A stretch of 64,000 nucleotides of DNA from Oscillatoria acuminata PCC 6304 (GTDB lineage Bacteria; Cyanobacteriota; Cyanobacteriia; Cyanobacteriales; Laspinemataceae). A program made the position numbers and the translations under genes. The stretch spans positions 4,775,227 through 4,839,226 of the forward strand of contig NC_019693.1 of NCBI RefSeq assembly GCF_000317105.1, in the 5' to 3' direction. Positions 1-9,922 of the stretch are shown piece after piece; position 1 is the stretch's first letter; each line of letters opens with the position of its first letter. The notes under the pieces were generated by a model that saw only the letters and a program-made list of their open reading frames with translations, had not been told where the DNA came from and searched no databases.

Positions 1-2
1 CC

Positions 3-341
3 ATTGTCCTAGAATCCCTCTCATTTCTCGAACAAGTCGCCTTATTTGCCAATGCTAAAGCCATTATCGCCCCTCATGGGGCCGGATTAACCAATACACT
101 CTTTTGCAATCCAGGCACTCAACTGATAGAAATTTTCTCCCCAGATATGGTGTCAGTAAACTACTGGGTTGTTAGCAATATTATCGGCTTAGACTATGCT
201 TATTTAATCGGAGAAAGTTTAGAAGAGTATAAAACTCCCACATCAATCCCAAGACGGTATTACAATCATCCCCTCTATGAAGATATTGTGGTCAATCTCG
301 ATTCCTTGGTAAATATCATGCACCTTTCAGGAATGATTTAG
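3..341 (+). CDS. Glycosyltransferase family 61 protein, C-terminal part
   Basis: The frame is open from the left edge of the window to a TAG at 339-341, so the N-terminus lies outside. The 112 visible residues contain the stretch APHGAGLTNTLFCNPGTQLI, typical of the C-terminal half of DUF563/GT61 glycosyltransferases, which transfer sugars onto glycans or glycoproteins. The rest (YYNHPLYEDIVVN near the end) fits the family. Donor and acceptor cannot be told from this fragment. Such genes often sit in exopolysaccharide or O-antigen loci, but the neighbour here is minC, so any sugar cluster must lie to the left. Confidence 0.8.
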   Translation: MVLESLSFLEQVALFANAKAIIAPHGAGLTNTLFCNPGTQLIEIFSPDMVSVNYWVVSNIIGLDYAYLIGESLEEYKTPTSIPRRYYNHPLYEDIVVNLDSLVNIMHLSGMI

Positions 342-522
342 AACGGCAACCGCAGCGGCTGCCACAGGACCCATTGCTTTGGGTGAACCCAATCCGTGGC
401 GATCGCCCTGAGTCCAAGCCACCCCACAATCCCAGAGCGCTTAAGTCCCCTCAAATATGTTAAAATCCATGCGGATCGAAAGTACAATCCCATTAACGGG
501 ATGGCAATAGGCAATATTTGGC

Positions 523-1470
523 ATGAGTTCTGAGTCACTCTCTTCTATCGAATCAACCGAATCCACCGTTTCCCAGGGGGATATTTCCGCCAACGCGGAC
601 CAATCCATCCTGTCTGAACAGGTAGAGTCCAAAGAAACCCCTGCCGAGTCCACCGTTTCCGAACAGGTAGAACCGAAAGGGACAGACAGTATAGAAAGTG
701 CAGCGATTTCCGACAACAAGGCGATCGCCCCCAATGCACAAGTTCGGTTTAAAACCAAAGAGGACGGCACCCTGTTACTCCTATTGCCCAACGAAAGTAG
801 CAGTACCGAAGCCAATACCACAACCCAGGTGACTTGGACCGAAATTTTGCAACAAATTCGGCATCGGCTGAATGCAGGCGATCGCTTTTGGCAACCAGAC
901 ACCTCCGTGCAGTTAATCGCCCAGGATCGCTTACTAGATGGCAGACAACTCCAGGCGATCGCCGAAGCACTAGGCGAATCCAAACTGAGACTAGAACGCA
1001 TCGAAACCTCTCGCCGTCAAACCGCCGTTGCTGCCGTCACCGCCGGATATTCCGTCGAACAACGCACCACCGTTACCCCCTTTAATCCCAACCCCGTCGC
1101 CACCGGAAAAGCCCTCGCCGACCCCCTGTATCTGGAAACCACCTTGCGATCGGGCGTCGAAATCCGACATTCCGGTAACGTCGTTCTCGTCGGCGATGTC
1201 AATCCCGGCGGATCCATTATTGCCGATGGCGATATCCTGGTTTGGGGACGCTTGCGCGGACTTGCTCAAGCTGGTGCCAATGGCAACGAGCAATGCATCG
1301 TCATGGCACTCCAAATGGAACCCACCCAAATTCGGATCGCCGACTGGGTAGCGCGAGCACCCGAACCCCTCCCAGACTTTTATCCTGAAGTCGCCTACGT
1401 CTCTCCCGAAGGGATCCGCATTGCCAAAGCCGCTGATTTTTCTAAAGCCCAGTTGGAATTAAAATCGTAA
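523..1470 (+). CDS. minC: Septum site-determining protein MinC
   Basis: MinC is the FtsZ-polymerisation inhibitor that MinD recruits to the membrane, so that division occurs only at mid-cell. The protein is 315 residues. Residues about 1-60 are a Ser/Thr/Glu-rich low-complexity stretch, longer than in enterobacterial MinC and common in cyanobacteria. Residues 70-175 fit the divergent N-terminal FtsZ-inhibiting domain. Residues about 205-300 are the right-handed beta-helix MinC_C domain, recognised by RSGVEIRHSGNVVLVGDVNPG and GDILVWGRLRGLAQAG, which binds MinD. minD starts 176 nt downstream and minE follows, the standard minCDE order. ATG 523 is the first start that keeps the complete protein. 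Confidence 0.95.
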   Translation: MSSESLSSIESTESTVSQGDISANADQSILSEQVESKETPAESTVSEQVEPKGTDSIESAAISDNKAIAPNAQVRFKTKEDGTLLLLLPNESSSTEANTTTQVTWTEILQQIRHRLNAGDRFWQPDTSVQLIAQDRLLDGRQLQAIAEALGESKLRLERIETSRRQTAVAAVTAGYSVEQRTTVTPFNPNPVATGKALADPLYLETTLRSGVEIRHSGNVVLVGDVNPGGSIIADGDILVWGRLRGLAQAGANGNEQCIVMALQMEPTQIRIADWVARAPEPLPDFYPEVAYVSPEGIRIAKAADFSKAQLELKS

Positions 1471-1646
1471 AGCGATCGCATTCCACTCAACCAAGGGTTG
1501 CGCGATCGTGCTAAATTAAATCGGCTCGTTTGATCGTGAAAGCCTTCCGGAAGGTCCGTCGCTTTGCCTCTCTATCTTTAAGATCCCGGAGAGTCAGACA
1601 CACCAACCGATCCACTAGCAGTTACTTGTAGAGTCGTCTTCATTAC

Positions 1647-2444
1647 ATGAGTCGCATTATAGTCGTCACATCGGGTAAAGGGGGAGTGGGCAAAACCACC
1701 ACCACAGCCAATCTAGGTATGGCTCTAGCAAAACGGGGCCGCAACGTTGCCGTTGTGGATGCCGATTTCGGCCTACGAAATTTAGACTTGCTTCTGGGAT
1801 TGGAAAACCGGATCGTCTACACTGCCGTCGAGGTCCTCGCCGGTCAATGTCGCTTAGAGCAGGCATTAGTCAAAGATAAGCGGCAGCCAAACCTATCCTT
1901 GTTACCCGCAGCCCAAAACCGCATGAAAGATGTGGTCACCTCCGATCAGATGAAGCAAATTGTCGGTCAATTAGTCGGTAAGTATGACTACATTGTGATT
2001 GACTCTCCGGCTGGGATTGAGATGGGCTTTCAAAATGCGATCGCCGCCGCCACCGAAGCCATCATCGTCACCACCCCCGAAATCGCCGCCGTTCGAGATG
2101 CTGACAGGGTTGTAGGCTTGCTCGAAGCCAATGGGGTTAAGAAAATTAACCTGATTGTCAACCGCATCAAACCTGCAATGGTCGAAGCCAATGATATGAT
2201 GTCCGTCGAAGACGTTCAGGAAATTCTCGCCGTTAACCTCCTCGGGGTCATTCCCGATGATGAACGAGTGATTGTTTCCACCAATCGCGGCGAACCGTTA
2301 GTATTAGCTGATCAGCCCTCCGTGGCTGGAGTTGCCTTCGACAACATTGCTCGTCGCTTAGAAGGTGAAAAGGTTGATTTTCTGGATATGCGCGTTCCTC
2401 AAGACAACTTTTTTAGTCGTCTGCGGAAACGTATTTTCGGGTAA
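1647..2444 (+). CDS. minD: Septum site-determining ATPase MinD
   Basis: MinD is a deviant-Walker ParA/MinD ATPase. It binds the inner membrane as an ATP dimer, carries MinC and is released by MinE. Of its 265 residues, the deviant Walker A KGGVGKTTTTANLG lies at about 10-23, Walker B-like YIVIDSPAGIE at about 115-125, and the amphipathic membrane-targeting helix FFSRLRKRIFG ends the protein. Length and all motifs match the family. It sits between minC and minE; the 176-nt gap before it may hold its own promoter. Confidence 0.97.
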   Translation: MSRIIVVTSGKGGVGKTTTTANLGMALAKRGRNVAVVDADFGLRNLDLLLGLENRIVYTAVEVLAGQCRLEQALVKDKRQPNLSLLPAAQNRMKDVVTSDQMKQIVGQLVGKYDYIVIDSPAGIEMGFQNAIAAATEAIIVTTPEIAAVRDADRVVGLLEANGVKKINLIVNRIKPAMVEANDMMSVEDVQEILAVNLLGVIPDDERVIVSTNRGEPLVLADQPSVAGVAFDNIARRLEGEKVDFLDMRVPQDNFFSRLRKRIFG

Positions 2445-2476
2445 GATAATGTAACGCTCTACCACACCCAAGCACC

Positions 2477-2845
2477 ATGATTAGCGAACTTATCGAAAGA
2501 CTTTTCCCTCGAACTGGCGATGAAAATAGTCGTGAGGAGGTCAAGCGTCGTCTGAAACTGGTGCTGGCTCACGATCGCGCTGACCTCGACCCGGACACCG
2601 TGGAAGCGATGCGAAAAGAAATACTCCAAGTGGTCTCTCGCTACGTCGAACTCGACCTCGAAGGGTTGGATATTTCCCTGGAAAACAATCAGCGTGCCAC
2701 AGCCTTAATTGCTAATCTCCCCATCCGCAGAGTCAAAGAGGAAAACCCCTCTCCCCCATCCCCCCCATCTCCCGAATCCCCCCCATCCCCCGAATCCCCC
2801 GAATCCCCCCCATCCCCCGAATCCCCCCCATCCTCTCTTGCTTGA
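2477..2845 (+). CDS. minE: Cell division topological specificity factor MinE with Pro/Ser tail
   Basis: MinE displaces MinC from MinD and stimulates its ATPase. Residues 1-89 are a complete cyanobacterial MinE: N-terminal amphipathic helix ISELIERLF, contact helix [18 protein letters not shown], and a C-terminal domain ending [10 protein letters not shown]. Family members normally stop about there. This one continues for about 32 residues of a Pro/Ser/Glu repeat ([13 protein letters not shown]-like) encoded by repeated CCCCCATCCCCCGAATCC units. The tail looks like slippage-generated low-complexity DNA read through in frame. The gene begins 32 nt after minD and is followed by a terminator hairpin. 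Confidence 0.95.
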   Translation: MISELIERLFPRTGDENSREEVKRRLKLVLAHDRADLDPDTVEAMRKEILQVVSRYVELDLEGLDISLENNQRATALIANLPIRRVKEENPSPPSPPSPESPPSPESPESPPSPESPPSSLA

Positions 2846-2877
2846 TTCAAATGGGCGATCGCATCCCCATCCCAGTT

Positions 2878-2905
2878 GGCTTCTTGATTGAAGCCCGCTT
2901 TTTTT
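2878..2905 (+). terminator. Rho-independent terminator of minCDE
   Basis: Stem GGCTTC (2878-2883) pairs with GAAGCC (2890-2895) around a TTGATT loop, followed by CGC and a seven-T run ending at 2905. It lies 33 nt after the minE stop and fits the end of the min operon. Confidence 0.7.
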
Positions 2906-3147
2906 AGTCTAGATAGAACTTACCGATATTTTGAGAACTAAACCTAAATCGAGGGGGGATGCGCGAATTTCCCCCCTCGATCAGCATGATTTATTATTCT
3001 CTATCTTTTATCTCATCCTAGCCAAAAGGTCAAAGAAACCGGGGTTTTTGGCCCAAATTGGGTGCTTTCACCCCAAAGATGATGTGGACAACCCGTTTTC
3101 TAACCTGTACTTGTACCTCCAGACTAAGAGGGCGATCGGTCGCCGTT

Positions 3148-3477
3148 AACAACCCCATTTCTTCAGCACGTTTCTAAGGAATTGAGGGGAGCATCTCAAT
3201 TTGTTCAAGAGACCTAACCGCCGGTGCCCCCTTCCCTCAGAGGGAAGGGGGAGCCGGAACAACCCCATTTGTTCAGAACATTTCTAAGGAATTGAGGGGA
3301 GCATCTCAATTTGTTCAAGAGACCTAACCGCCGGTGCCCCCTTCCCTCTGAGGGAAGGGGGAGCCGGAACAACCCCATTTGTTCAGAACATTTCTAAGGA
3401 ATTGAGGGGAGCATCTCAATTTGTTCAAGAGACCTAACCCCCCAGCCCCCTTCCCTAAGAGGGAAGGGGGGGCCGGA
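3148..3477. repeat. Three tandem copies of a 110-bp repeat
   Basis: Copies begin at 3148, 3258 and 3368, an exact 110-bp period. Copies 1 and 2 are nearly identical; copy 3 diverges in its last third. Each unit consists of host flank (AACAACCCCATTT...GGAATTGAG) followed by the left end of the inverted-repeat element that starts with GGGAGCATCTC. The unit therefore spans the insertion junction, which means the tandem duplication came after the element inserted. Each unit also carries a hairpin of the type CCCCCTTCCCT...AGGGAAGGGGG. No ORF. Confidence 0.85.
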
Positions 3478-3563
3478 AGGGGGAATCTCAAAGCCCCTCC
3501 CCTCTTAGGGGAGGGGTTTGGGGAGAGGTCCGACTGGTTTTTAGGCAAAATTGAGATGCTCCT
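3407..3563 (+). mobile_element. MITE-like inverted-repeat element, copy A
   Basis: The left terminus GGGAGCATCTCAATTTG (3407) is matched by the right terminus CAAAATTGAGATGCTCC ending at about 3562-3563. The 8 bp before the element, GAATTGAG (3399-3406, repeated at 3289-3296 and 3179-3186 by the tandem duplication), recur directly after it at 3564-3571, a perfect 8-bp target-site duplication. The interior is G/C-run hairpins with no coding capacity. Homologous copies lie at 54130-54347 (inverted orientation) and 63143-63325. It must be moved by a transposase encoded elsewhere. Confidence 0.85.
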
Positions 3564-3571
3564 GAATTGAG

Positions 3572-4601
3572 AGTCTCATCCAAAATCTCACTGACCCAAT
3601 GTTTGACAAGATTGTCACAGCGGAGGTGGGAATTATTTATAGAGCCACCCTTTTTTCCCTTTGAGGTGAGCCGATTTAATTCAGAGACAGTTCTCAACAA
3701 AATCCCTAAACCCTCCCCTTTTTATTTCTCGTAATTACCCGGATTTTTACCAAATTCTGTGAAGACTTGAAATCACCCGTTTGATAGAGATAAGCAGACA
3801 TTAAACTACAGCCCTAGCAAATCAGAAAGGCCCAACCCTAACCCCTTTTAAAGTTTTCATGTTGCTAGTATATTTTTTCTGTAAAGTTAAGACAGAAAAA
3901 CGATCGCAGGCAACTCCGTATTTTCACGTAAATATGAAGAAAAGTAAAGTTTTTGAAGCCGATTGTTTCTTTTCCATAAAAGGAAACTCCCTCAGAGCCT
4001 TCTCAATCCAGGGTTTGAACTGAAATCCCTCAATTGGGGATAGTTTGAGTTAGGATCTAAGGTGGGAAACAATTCACCCAACCTTTAATTCTCAATCTCA
4101 ATCCATTAAGGGTGTGTCAACAGGTATCCCAGGTTTCTGTGAGTTGCCACACATACTATCTAATGCTTCCACTTTTACTGTCTACCTGGCTCATGATGGG
4201 TTTGGGGGTAGATGAACCCAACATCAAACTCTGCTGGTCCGATTGGCATCAACCCCAACTGGATCACTCCTCATCTTCTCATCAGCACATCGAAGAACCC
4301 ATTTCTTCCCACTATCGCGGCAGTGCTAGGGATCGCGATTAACTTCCCTGTTTTACCGCATTTCAGTCTCGTTCCGTCGAGTATCCCGGTGAAAAATCCC
4401 ACAGGCTAACCCCTTCTCCTACCACTGGCCAAATCTCTAAAACTGGAGGCTTAGAATCAGTTGACCCTGACATCAGTCCTGATCATACCTGGGTCAAGTC
4501 AGCTAACCTTTTTGGATTTTTAAATTTTCAGTAGATCTATTGAGTTTGAGGTACAGTAAAGTTAACCCCAACTTGAGTCATCTATATCTCTCAATCCGAT
4601 T
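3572..4601. other. Intergenic region, no convincing gene
   Basis: About 1 kb between the MITE and the PEP-CTERM gene. Short ORFs at 4112-4342 and 4212-4409 lack ribosome-binding sites, domains or family resemblance, so I do not call them. The stretch 3840-4000 is AT-rich. A promoter for the gene at 4602 should lie in the last 150 bases (AT-rich around 4510-4570), but I cannot fix its elements. Confidence 0.5.
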
Positions 4602-5489
4602 ATGAATTTTTACAGAAACTTTACAATTGCAGCAGCACTGACTTCAGCTACTGCTATCACCCTCTTGAGTCCATCGGCCATAGCATTTACAATTACCCCG
4701 ACTAACAATACCCAAATCTTGCTCGATTCACTGCTGGGCACAACAACGGGATTGAGTAATTTCTCAATGGATATCCTCGACGGCAATCCTGAAGCAATGG
4801 GGTTATTTGAGAATGACCCCTTTGGCTTAGGTTCAGGCATCGTCCTCAGTACGGGGCTAGTCAGCGAAATATCAGGCAAAAATACGGTAGATGGCGGGAT
4901 TGTTGCCGACTTGAAGAATATGCCTAACGACCTGAGTCATTATTTTGGCGACGAACCAGACACCCCTGACTTGCTTTCTCTACAAATTAGCTTTGATGCT
5001 GACCAGACCGCTAGTAAGTTATTCTTTCAATATGTGTTTGGTTCTGAGGAATTTGTAGAATTTGGAGGGACTCAATACAATGATTCCTTTGAGTTGTTAC
5101 TTAACGGCATCAATCTAGCCAAGCTGAGTGATGGTCAAACTGTCACCATTAACAATCTAGTGCCTGACCCGGAAGGGCCTTTTCACCCGGACTATATCAA
5201 CAATCCGGCTGAATCTAGCATCCCCACTAAACTGGATGGCTTTACCCGAACCCTGACCTTTGAGGGACTACTTCGGCAAAATGCCAGAAATACCCTCACG
5301 ATTAATATCCAAGATGTGGGGGATGGCCGACTGGATTCCGCTGTTTTCTTAAAGGGTCAATCTTTGGGTACGGCCCTACCCCCGGAGACAGAGAAAGTTC
5401 CAGAACCAGGTTTAGCGATCGCCTCCTTGGTTGTAGGTAGTCTCATCCTCCGCAAGGGTCGCAAATCTTCCTCCCGTTCCCGGGACTAA
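4602..5489 (+). CDS. Choice-of-anchor L domain protein with PEP-CTERM signal
   Basis: This is a secreted surface protein. Of its 295 residues, 1-28 form a signal peptide ending near PSAIAF. The middle, with LLGTTTGLSNFSMDILDG and GLGSGIVLSTG followed by VFGSEEFVEFGGTQYNDSF, matches the choice-of-anchor L domain. The C-terminus is a PEP-CTERM sorting signal: VPEPGLA, one hydrophobic helix, and a basic tail RKGRKSSSRSRD. PEP-CTERM tails are processed by exosortase-type enzymes in exopolysaccharide-producing bacteria. The binding target is unknown. It is monocistronic as far as can be seen. Confidence 0.88.
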   Translation: MNFYRNFTIAAALTSATAITLLSPSAIAFTITPTNNTQILLDSLLGTTTGLSNFSMDILDGNPEAMGLFENDPFGLGSGIVLSTGLVSEISGKNTVDGGIVADLKNMPNDLSHYFGDEPDTPDLLSLQISFDADQTASKLFFQYVFGSEEFVEFGGTQYNDSFELLLNGINLAKLSDGQTVTINNLVPDPEGPFHPDYINNPAESSIPTKLDGFTRTLTFEGLLRQNARNTLTINIQDVGDGRLDSAVFLKGQSLGTALPPETEKVPEPGLAIASLVVGSLILRKGRKSSSRSRD

Positions 5490-7404
<1,915 letters not shown>

Positions 7405-7424
7405 TTGCTTAAACGCGCGCTCTT

Positions 7425-7464
7425 GCTAATGGTTAATAACCGTTAGACGCTATTAACCATTAGC
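7425..7464 (+). promoter_or_regulatory. Perfect 14-bp-stem hairpin between atpD and atpC
   Basis: GCTAATGGTTAATA (7425-7438) is the exact reverse complement of TATTAACCATTAGC (7451-7464), with a 12-nt loop. No T-run follows, so it is not a canonical terminator. Placed 20 nt after the atpD stop, it could protect the atpD 3' end or reduce read-through, helping the 3:1 beta:epsilon ratio. That role is inference. Confidence 0.6.
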
Positions 7465-7508
7465 TCGGGTCAATTCGCGAGTAACTCTTGACAATTGAAA
7501 ACTGGAAT

Positions 7509-7916
7509 ATGACATTAACGGTTCGCGTGATTTCCCCAGATAAAACGGTCTGGGATTCTCAGGCTGAGGAAGTGATTCTGCCAAGTACCACAGGGCAACT
7601 GGGTATTCTCAGCGAACACGCTCCTTTGCTAACTGCCCTCGATGTGGGTGTAATGCGGGTTCGTGCCGATAAAGATTGGGTGGCGATCGCCCTGATGGGT
7701 GGTTTTGCGGAAGTGGAGCAAAACGAAGTCACCATCCTGGTTAACGGTGCTGAACAGGGCGACAAAATTAACTTAGAAGAAGCTAAAAAAGCCTATTCAG
7801 AAGCGGAAACCCGTCTGAATAGCTCGACCACGGGTAGCCGTCAAGAGCAAATTCAGGCCAAACAAGCCCTCAAACGAGCCAGAGCTCGGGTCCAAGCCGC
7901 AGGCGGCATGGTTTAA
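7509..7916 (+). CDS. atpC: F1 ATP synthase subunit epsilon
   Basis: Central-stalk subunit that couples rotation and inhibits ATPase activity. From ATG 7509 the product is 135 residues, beginning [16 protein letters not shown] exactly where the family starts. A TTG at 7488 would add seven residues not found in homologues, so I prefer 7509. Residues 1-85 are the beta-sandwich ([20 protein letters not shown]); 90-135 are the two C-terminal helices ([29 protein letters not shown]). Co-transcribed with atpD, followed by a terminator. Confidence 0.96.
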   Translation: MTLTVRVISPDKTVWDSQAEEVILPSTTGQLGILSEHAPLLTALDVGVMRVRADKDWVAIALMGGFAEVEQNEVTILVNGAEQGDKINLEEAKKAYSEAETRLNSSTTGSRQEQIQAKQALKRARARVQAAGGMV

Positions 7917-7954
7917 CTGATTAACGGTTTAACTGATTCAATCAAAATCGATTG

Positions 7955-8005
7955 GGGTGAAGGCGGCAACAGTCATGACTGGCTGCTTCACCCTTCACCT
8001 TTTTT
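7955..8005 (+). terminator. Terminator downstream of atpC
   Basis: GGGTGAAG (7955-7962) pairs with CTTCACCC (7986-7993). The loop contains a secondary palindrome, CAGTCATGACTG. A T-run at 8000-8005 follows. Confidence 0.7.
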
Positions 8006-8014
8006 ATCCCTAAA

Positions 8015-8320
8015 TTAGACTCCAACACTGTCGAGTAAAGGCTGAATCGTCTCCCAAGTCAGTCCTTGCTCAATATAGTCGGGGTTTTCTGGATTTAAGG
8101 GGCTTTTGATGCGATCGATTTTAATAATTTTACCGGACTCCGGTAAGATTGGGACATCGGGATCGAAAGCCGTGGGACGGGTTAAAGAACTCGAAAATCC
8201 CTTAAAAATTGTAATTTCATCAAGTTCTTGATCAATTTCTGCCGTCACCAGCAAGACTTCCTGGGGACATTTTTGAGTATATTTTTCGAGACGTTGGCCC
8301 GCAGAGAGAGTGATTGCCAT
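8015..8320 (-). CDS. Conserved cyanobacterial protein of unknown function, 101 residues
   Basis: I recognise the type but not a function. It is a small soluble acidic protein starting MAITLSAGQRLEKYTQKCPQ, with TAEIDQELDEITIFKGFSSSLTRPTAFDPDVPILP in the middle and a short C-terminal helix QGLTWETIQPLLDSVGV. The hydrophobic pattern and conserved-looking turns indicate a folded domain. No signal peptide or membrane segment. Transcribed leftward, convergent with atpC. ATG 8320 is the only good start. Confidence 0.7.
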   Translation of the reverse strand: MAITLSAGQRLEKYTQKCPQEVLLVTAEIDQELDEITIFKGFSSSLTRPTAFDPDVPILPESGKIIKIDRIKSPLNPENPDYIEQGLTWETIQPLLDSVGV

Positions 8321-8452
8321 CGTTCAAGTTTTAGTCGAGTTTAAAATTAAACGGGGTTTGCAGAATCATCTTGAGGTGAGCGCAAGGGGGGAGTTCGCCT
8401 GAATTGAATCGCCCCTTGCGCTACAACCCGGACCCAACTAGCCAACACAGCA

Positions 8453-9070
8453 TTATTGACCCGTTGCCGATCGCCCTTGCTTACCCAGACGAATTAGTAC
8501 AAAGTAAGCAAAACAAAGAACATAAAGGATCAATCCCACCACGCCCCAAAAACCTAATAAACCGGCGTCGCCATTGGGATGTAAAATTTGTTTAAAACCC
8601 CAGGGGGGATCAAGCCAAACTCGGCATGAAGCGTTATTTAGGAGTGCAGATTGACTAGAGAAAGCACAACCTAAAAAGGGGATTTGAATTAAAGTACCGA
8701 CTGCCATATAAATGGAAATCGCCCAACGCCAAGAGGTAAAGACCAGCTTTAACGGAGACTGAGGGCGATCGTCCAAATCTTCATTGAGATCGACCCAAAA
8801 CCACAGAGAAAGCGGAATCAAAAAGCGAGCCACAAACGCCGCAACAAAGCTCAGAGGGAGAGCGCCTATCATCAGATAGACCGTAATGGCAAGTAAGCTC
8901 GAAACCCGCCAATAAATCATTAATAACCGCTGAATTGAATCTGCATTCTGAGTCAAAGACCAGATCAGCAGAATCAGCGGCAGGATTACTGCAAATAAGA
9001 CCGCTAGTCGGTAATCCATCCAGACTAGCGCTTGAAACCAAGGTTGCTCCATTGTGGATTTGATGACCAT
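8453..9070 (-). CDS. DUF3177 family membrane protein
   Basis: The 205-residue protein has five or six hydrophobic segments: YRLAVLFAVILPLILLIWSL, SSLLAITVYLMIGALPLSF, FLIPLSLWFWVDL, WAISIYMAVGTLIQI and FWGVVGLILYVLCFAYFVLI. This arrangement and the opening (EQPWFQALVWMDYRLAV) match cyanobacterial DUF3177 proteins, whose function is unknown. Neither ATG (9070, or 9052 giving MEQPWF...) has a clear ribosome-binding site. The family consensus begins near MEQPW, so 9052 may be the true start. Confidence 0.8.
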   Translation of the reverse strand: MVIKSTMEQPWFQALVWMDYRLAVLFAVILPLILLIWSLTQNADSIQRLLMIYWRVSSLLAITVYLMIGALPLSFVAAFVARFLIPLSLWFWVDLNEDLDDRPQSPLKLVFTSWRWAISIYMAVGTLIQIPFLGCAFSSQSALLNNASCRVWLDPPWGFKQILHPNGDAGLLGFWGVVGLILYVLCFAYFVLIRLGKQGRSATGQ

Positions 9071-9144
9071 CGAACGTTAGCATTGTACCGTTGGTCAATA
9101 GACGACCCCAGGCAGTCGCCCATTTTGACAACCAACCAGCACAA

Positions 9145-9179
9145 GCAACTGGACCCTCTAGCTAGAGAGTTCCAGTTGC
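9145..9179. repeat. Inverted repeat between cp12 and the DUF3177 gene
   Basis: GCAACTGGA (9145-9153) pairs with TCCAGTTGC (9171-9179), and the interior CTCTAGCTAGAG is also palindromic. It lies downstream of cp12 on the minus strand and may end that transcript, but the T-run is on the wrong side for a canonical terminator. Confidence 0.5.
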
Positions 9180-9246
9180 CAAAAAAAAGAAATTGCAATC
9201 GAGGTTAAAGCCCTTTATCCAGAGTTATTCCCTTGCAAACTCTCAT

Positions 9247-9468
9247 TTATTCGTCATAGATCCGGCATTCAGCCGCATCCGGGTTGTCATCACAATATTT
9301 CTCTAAAGAGCTTTTGGGCTTTTGCTGGCGCTTGTGGGCCGCTTCGGCTTGTACTTCTTCAGCCGCATCCCAGGCTGCTGCACACTCTTGGGAGTTGGCT
9401 CCGCTGGTATCGCAGACAGCGCGGGCATTTGCAAGCTCTTGTTCGATTTGTTCTTGGATATTGCTCAT
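9247..9468 (-). CDS. cp12: Calvin-cycle regulator CP12
   Basis: CP12 is an intrinsically disordered redox switch. In the dark its disulphides form and it ties GAPDH and phosphoribulokinase into an inactive complex. The 73-residue form from ATG 9468 (MSNIQEQIEQ...) has both Cys pairs, C19/C29 (AVCDTSGANSQECA) and C59/C68 (YCDDNPDAAECRIYDE), plus the central AAAWDAAEEVQAE motif. An upstream ATG at 9528 would add 20 residues absent from the family, so I chose 9468. Confidence 0.95.
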   Translation of the reverse strand: MSNIQEQIEQELANARAVCDTSGANSQECAAAWDAAEEVQAEAAHKRQQKPKSSLEKYCDDNPDAAECRIYDE

Positions 9469-9922
9469 AGCTTTTGTTTTCTCAACAACTTTGGCACTAT
9501 GGAAACTATGGAAAAGGTTTCCGCTCAATCTTAGCGCTAACTTCTTTGGGTGGGTCTGGTAGAGGGCCTTCGGACCAATCAGAGGCCTTGGAATGGGCCT
9601 GGTTTGGACAGAACGCTAATTTCTTTTACCAGAGATACAGGAAACCAGGGCTGTGGCATTGTATCCGTTGTTATTTTTTAAGATTCTGCGGTTTGACCCA
9701 TTCCCCCCCCAGTAGATACTCTACTGTCTTATTCCCTAGAAATGTTAAATTATTTTAACACAAGCCTCGATAGCCTTGCAGATCTGGGCTTGGAGGGGGC
9801 GATCGCCACAGGTCCGTTGGTTCATGTAGCCGCTTTAGGGCAGTGGGTCCCCCCAAAATCAGCTAAAAAATAAATATTTTTAACACTCAAAGTTTGAGCA
9901 GTCTCTCAAAAAGGTGAAACCC
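9469..9922. other. Intergenic region with one possible 43-codon ORF
   Basis: An ORF at 9742-9873 (+) would encode 43 residues (MLNYFNTSLDSLADLGLEGA...). It has no clear ribosome-binding site and no recognisable family. Its bases include HIP1, so coding is uncertain. Nothing else was seen. The divergent cp12 and FIST promoters should lie here. Confidence 0.3.

Noticed and set aside
441-1001. 186-codon minus-strand ORF across minC
   Set aside because: Opposite a firmly identified gene; the sequence is antisense of its Ser/Glu-rich N-terminus.
3148-3477. CRISPR or tandem gene repeats at 110-bp period
   Set aside because: No spacers; the unit is a duplicated MITE junction.
4112-4409. Two overlapping small ORFs before the PEP-CTERM gene
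   Set aside because: No initiation site, no domain, no signal peptide; composition like the surrounding non-coding DNA.
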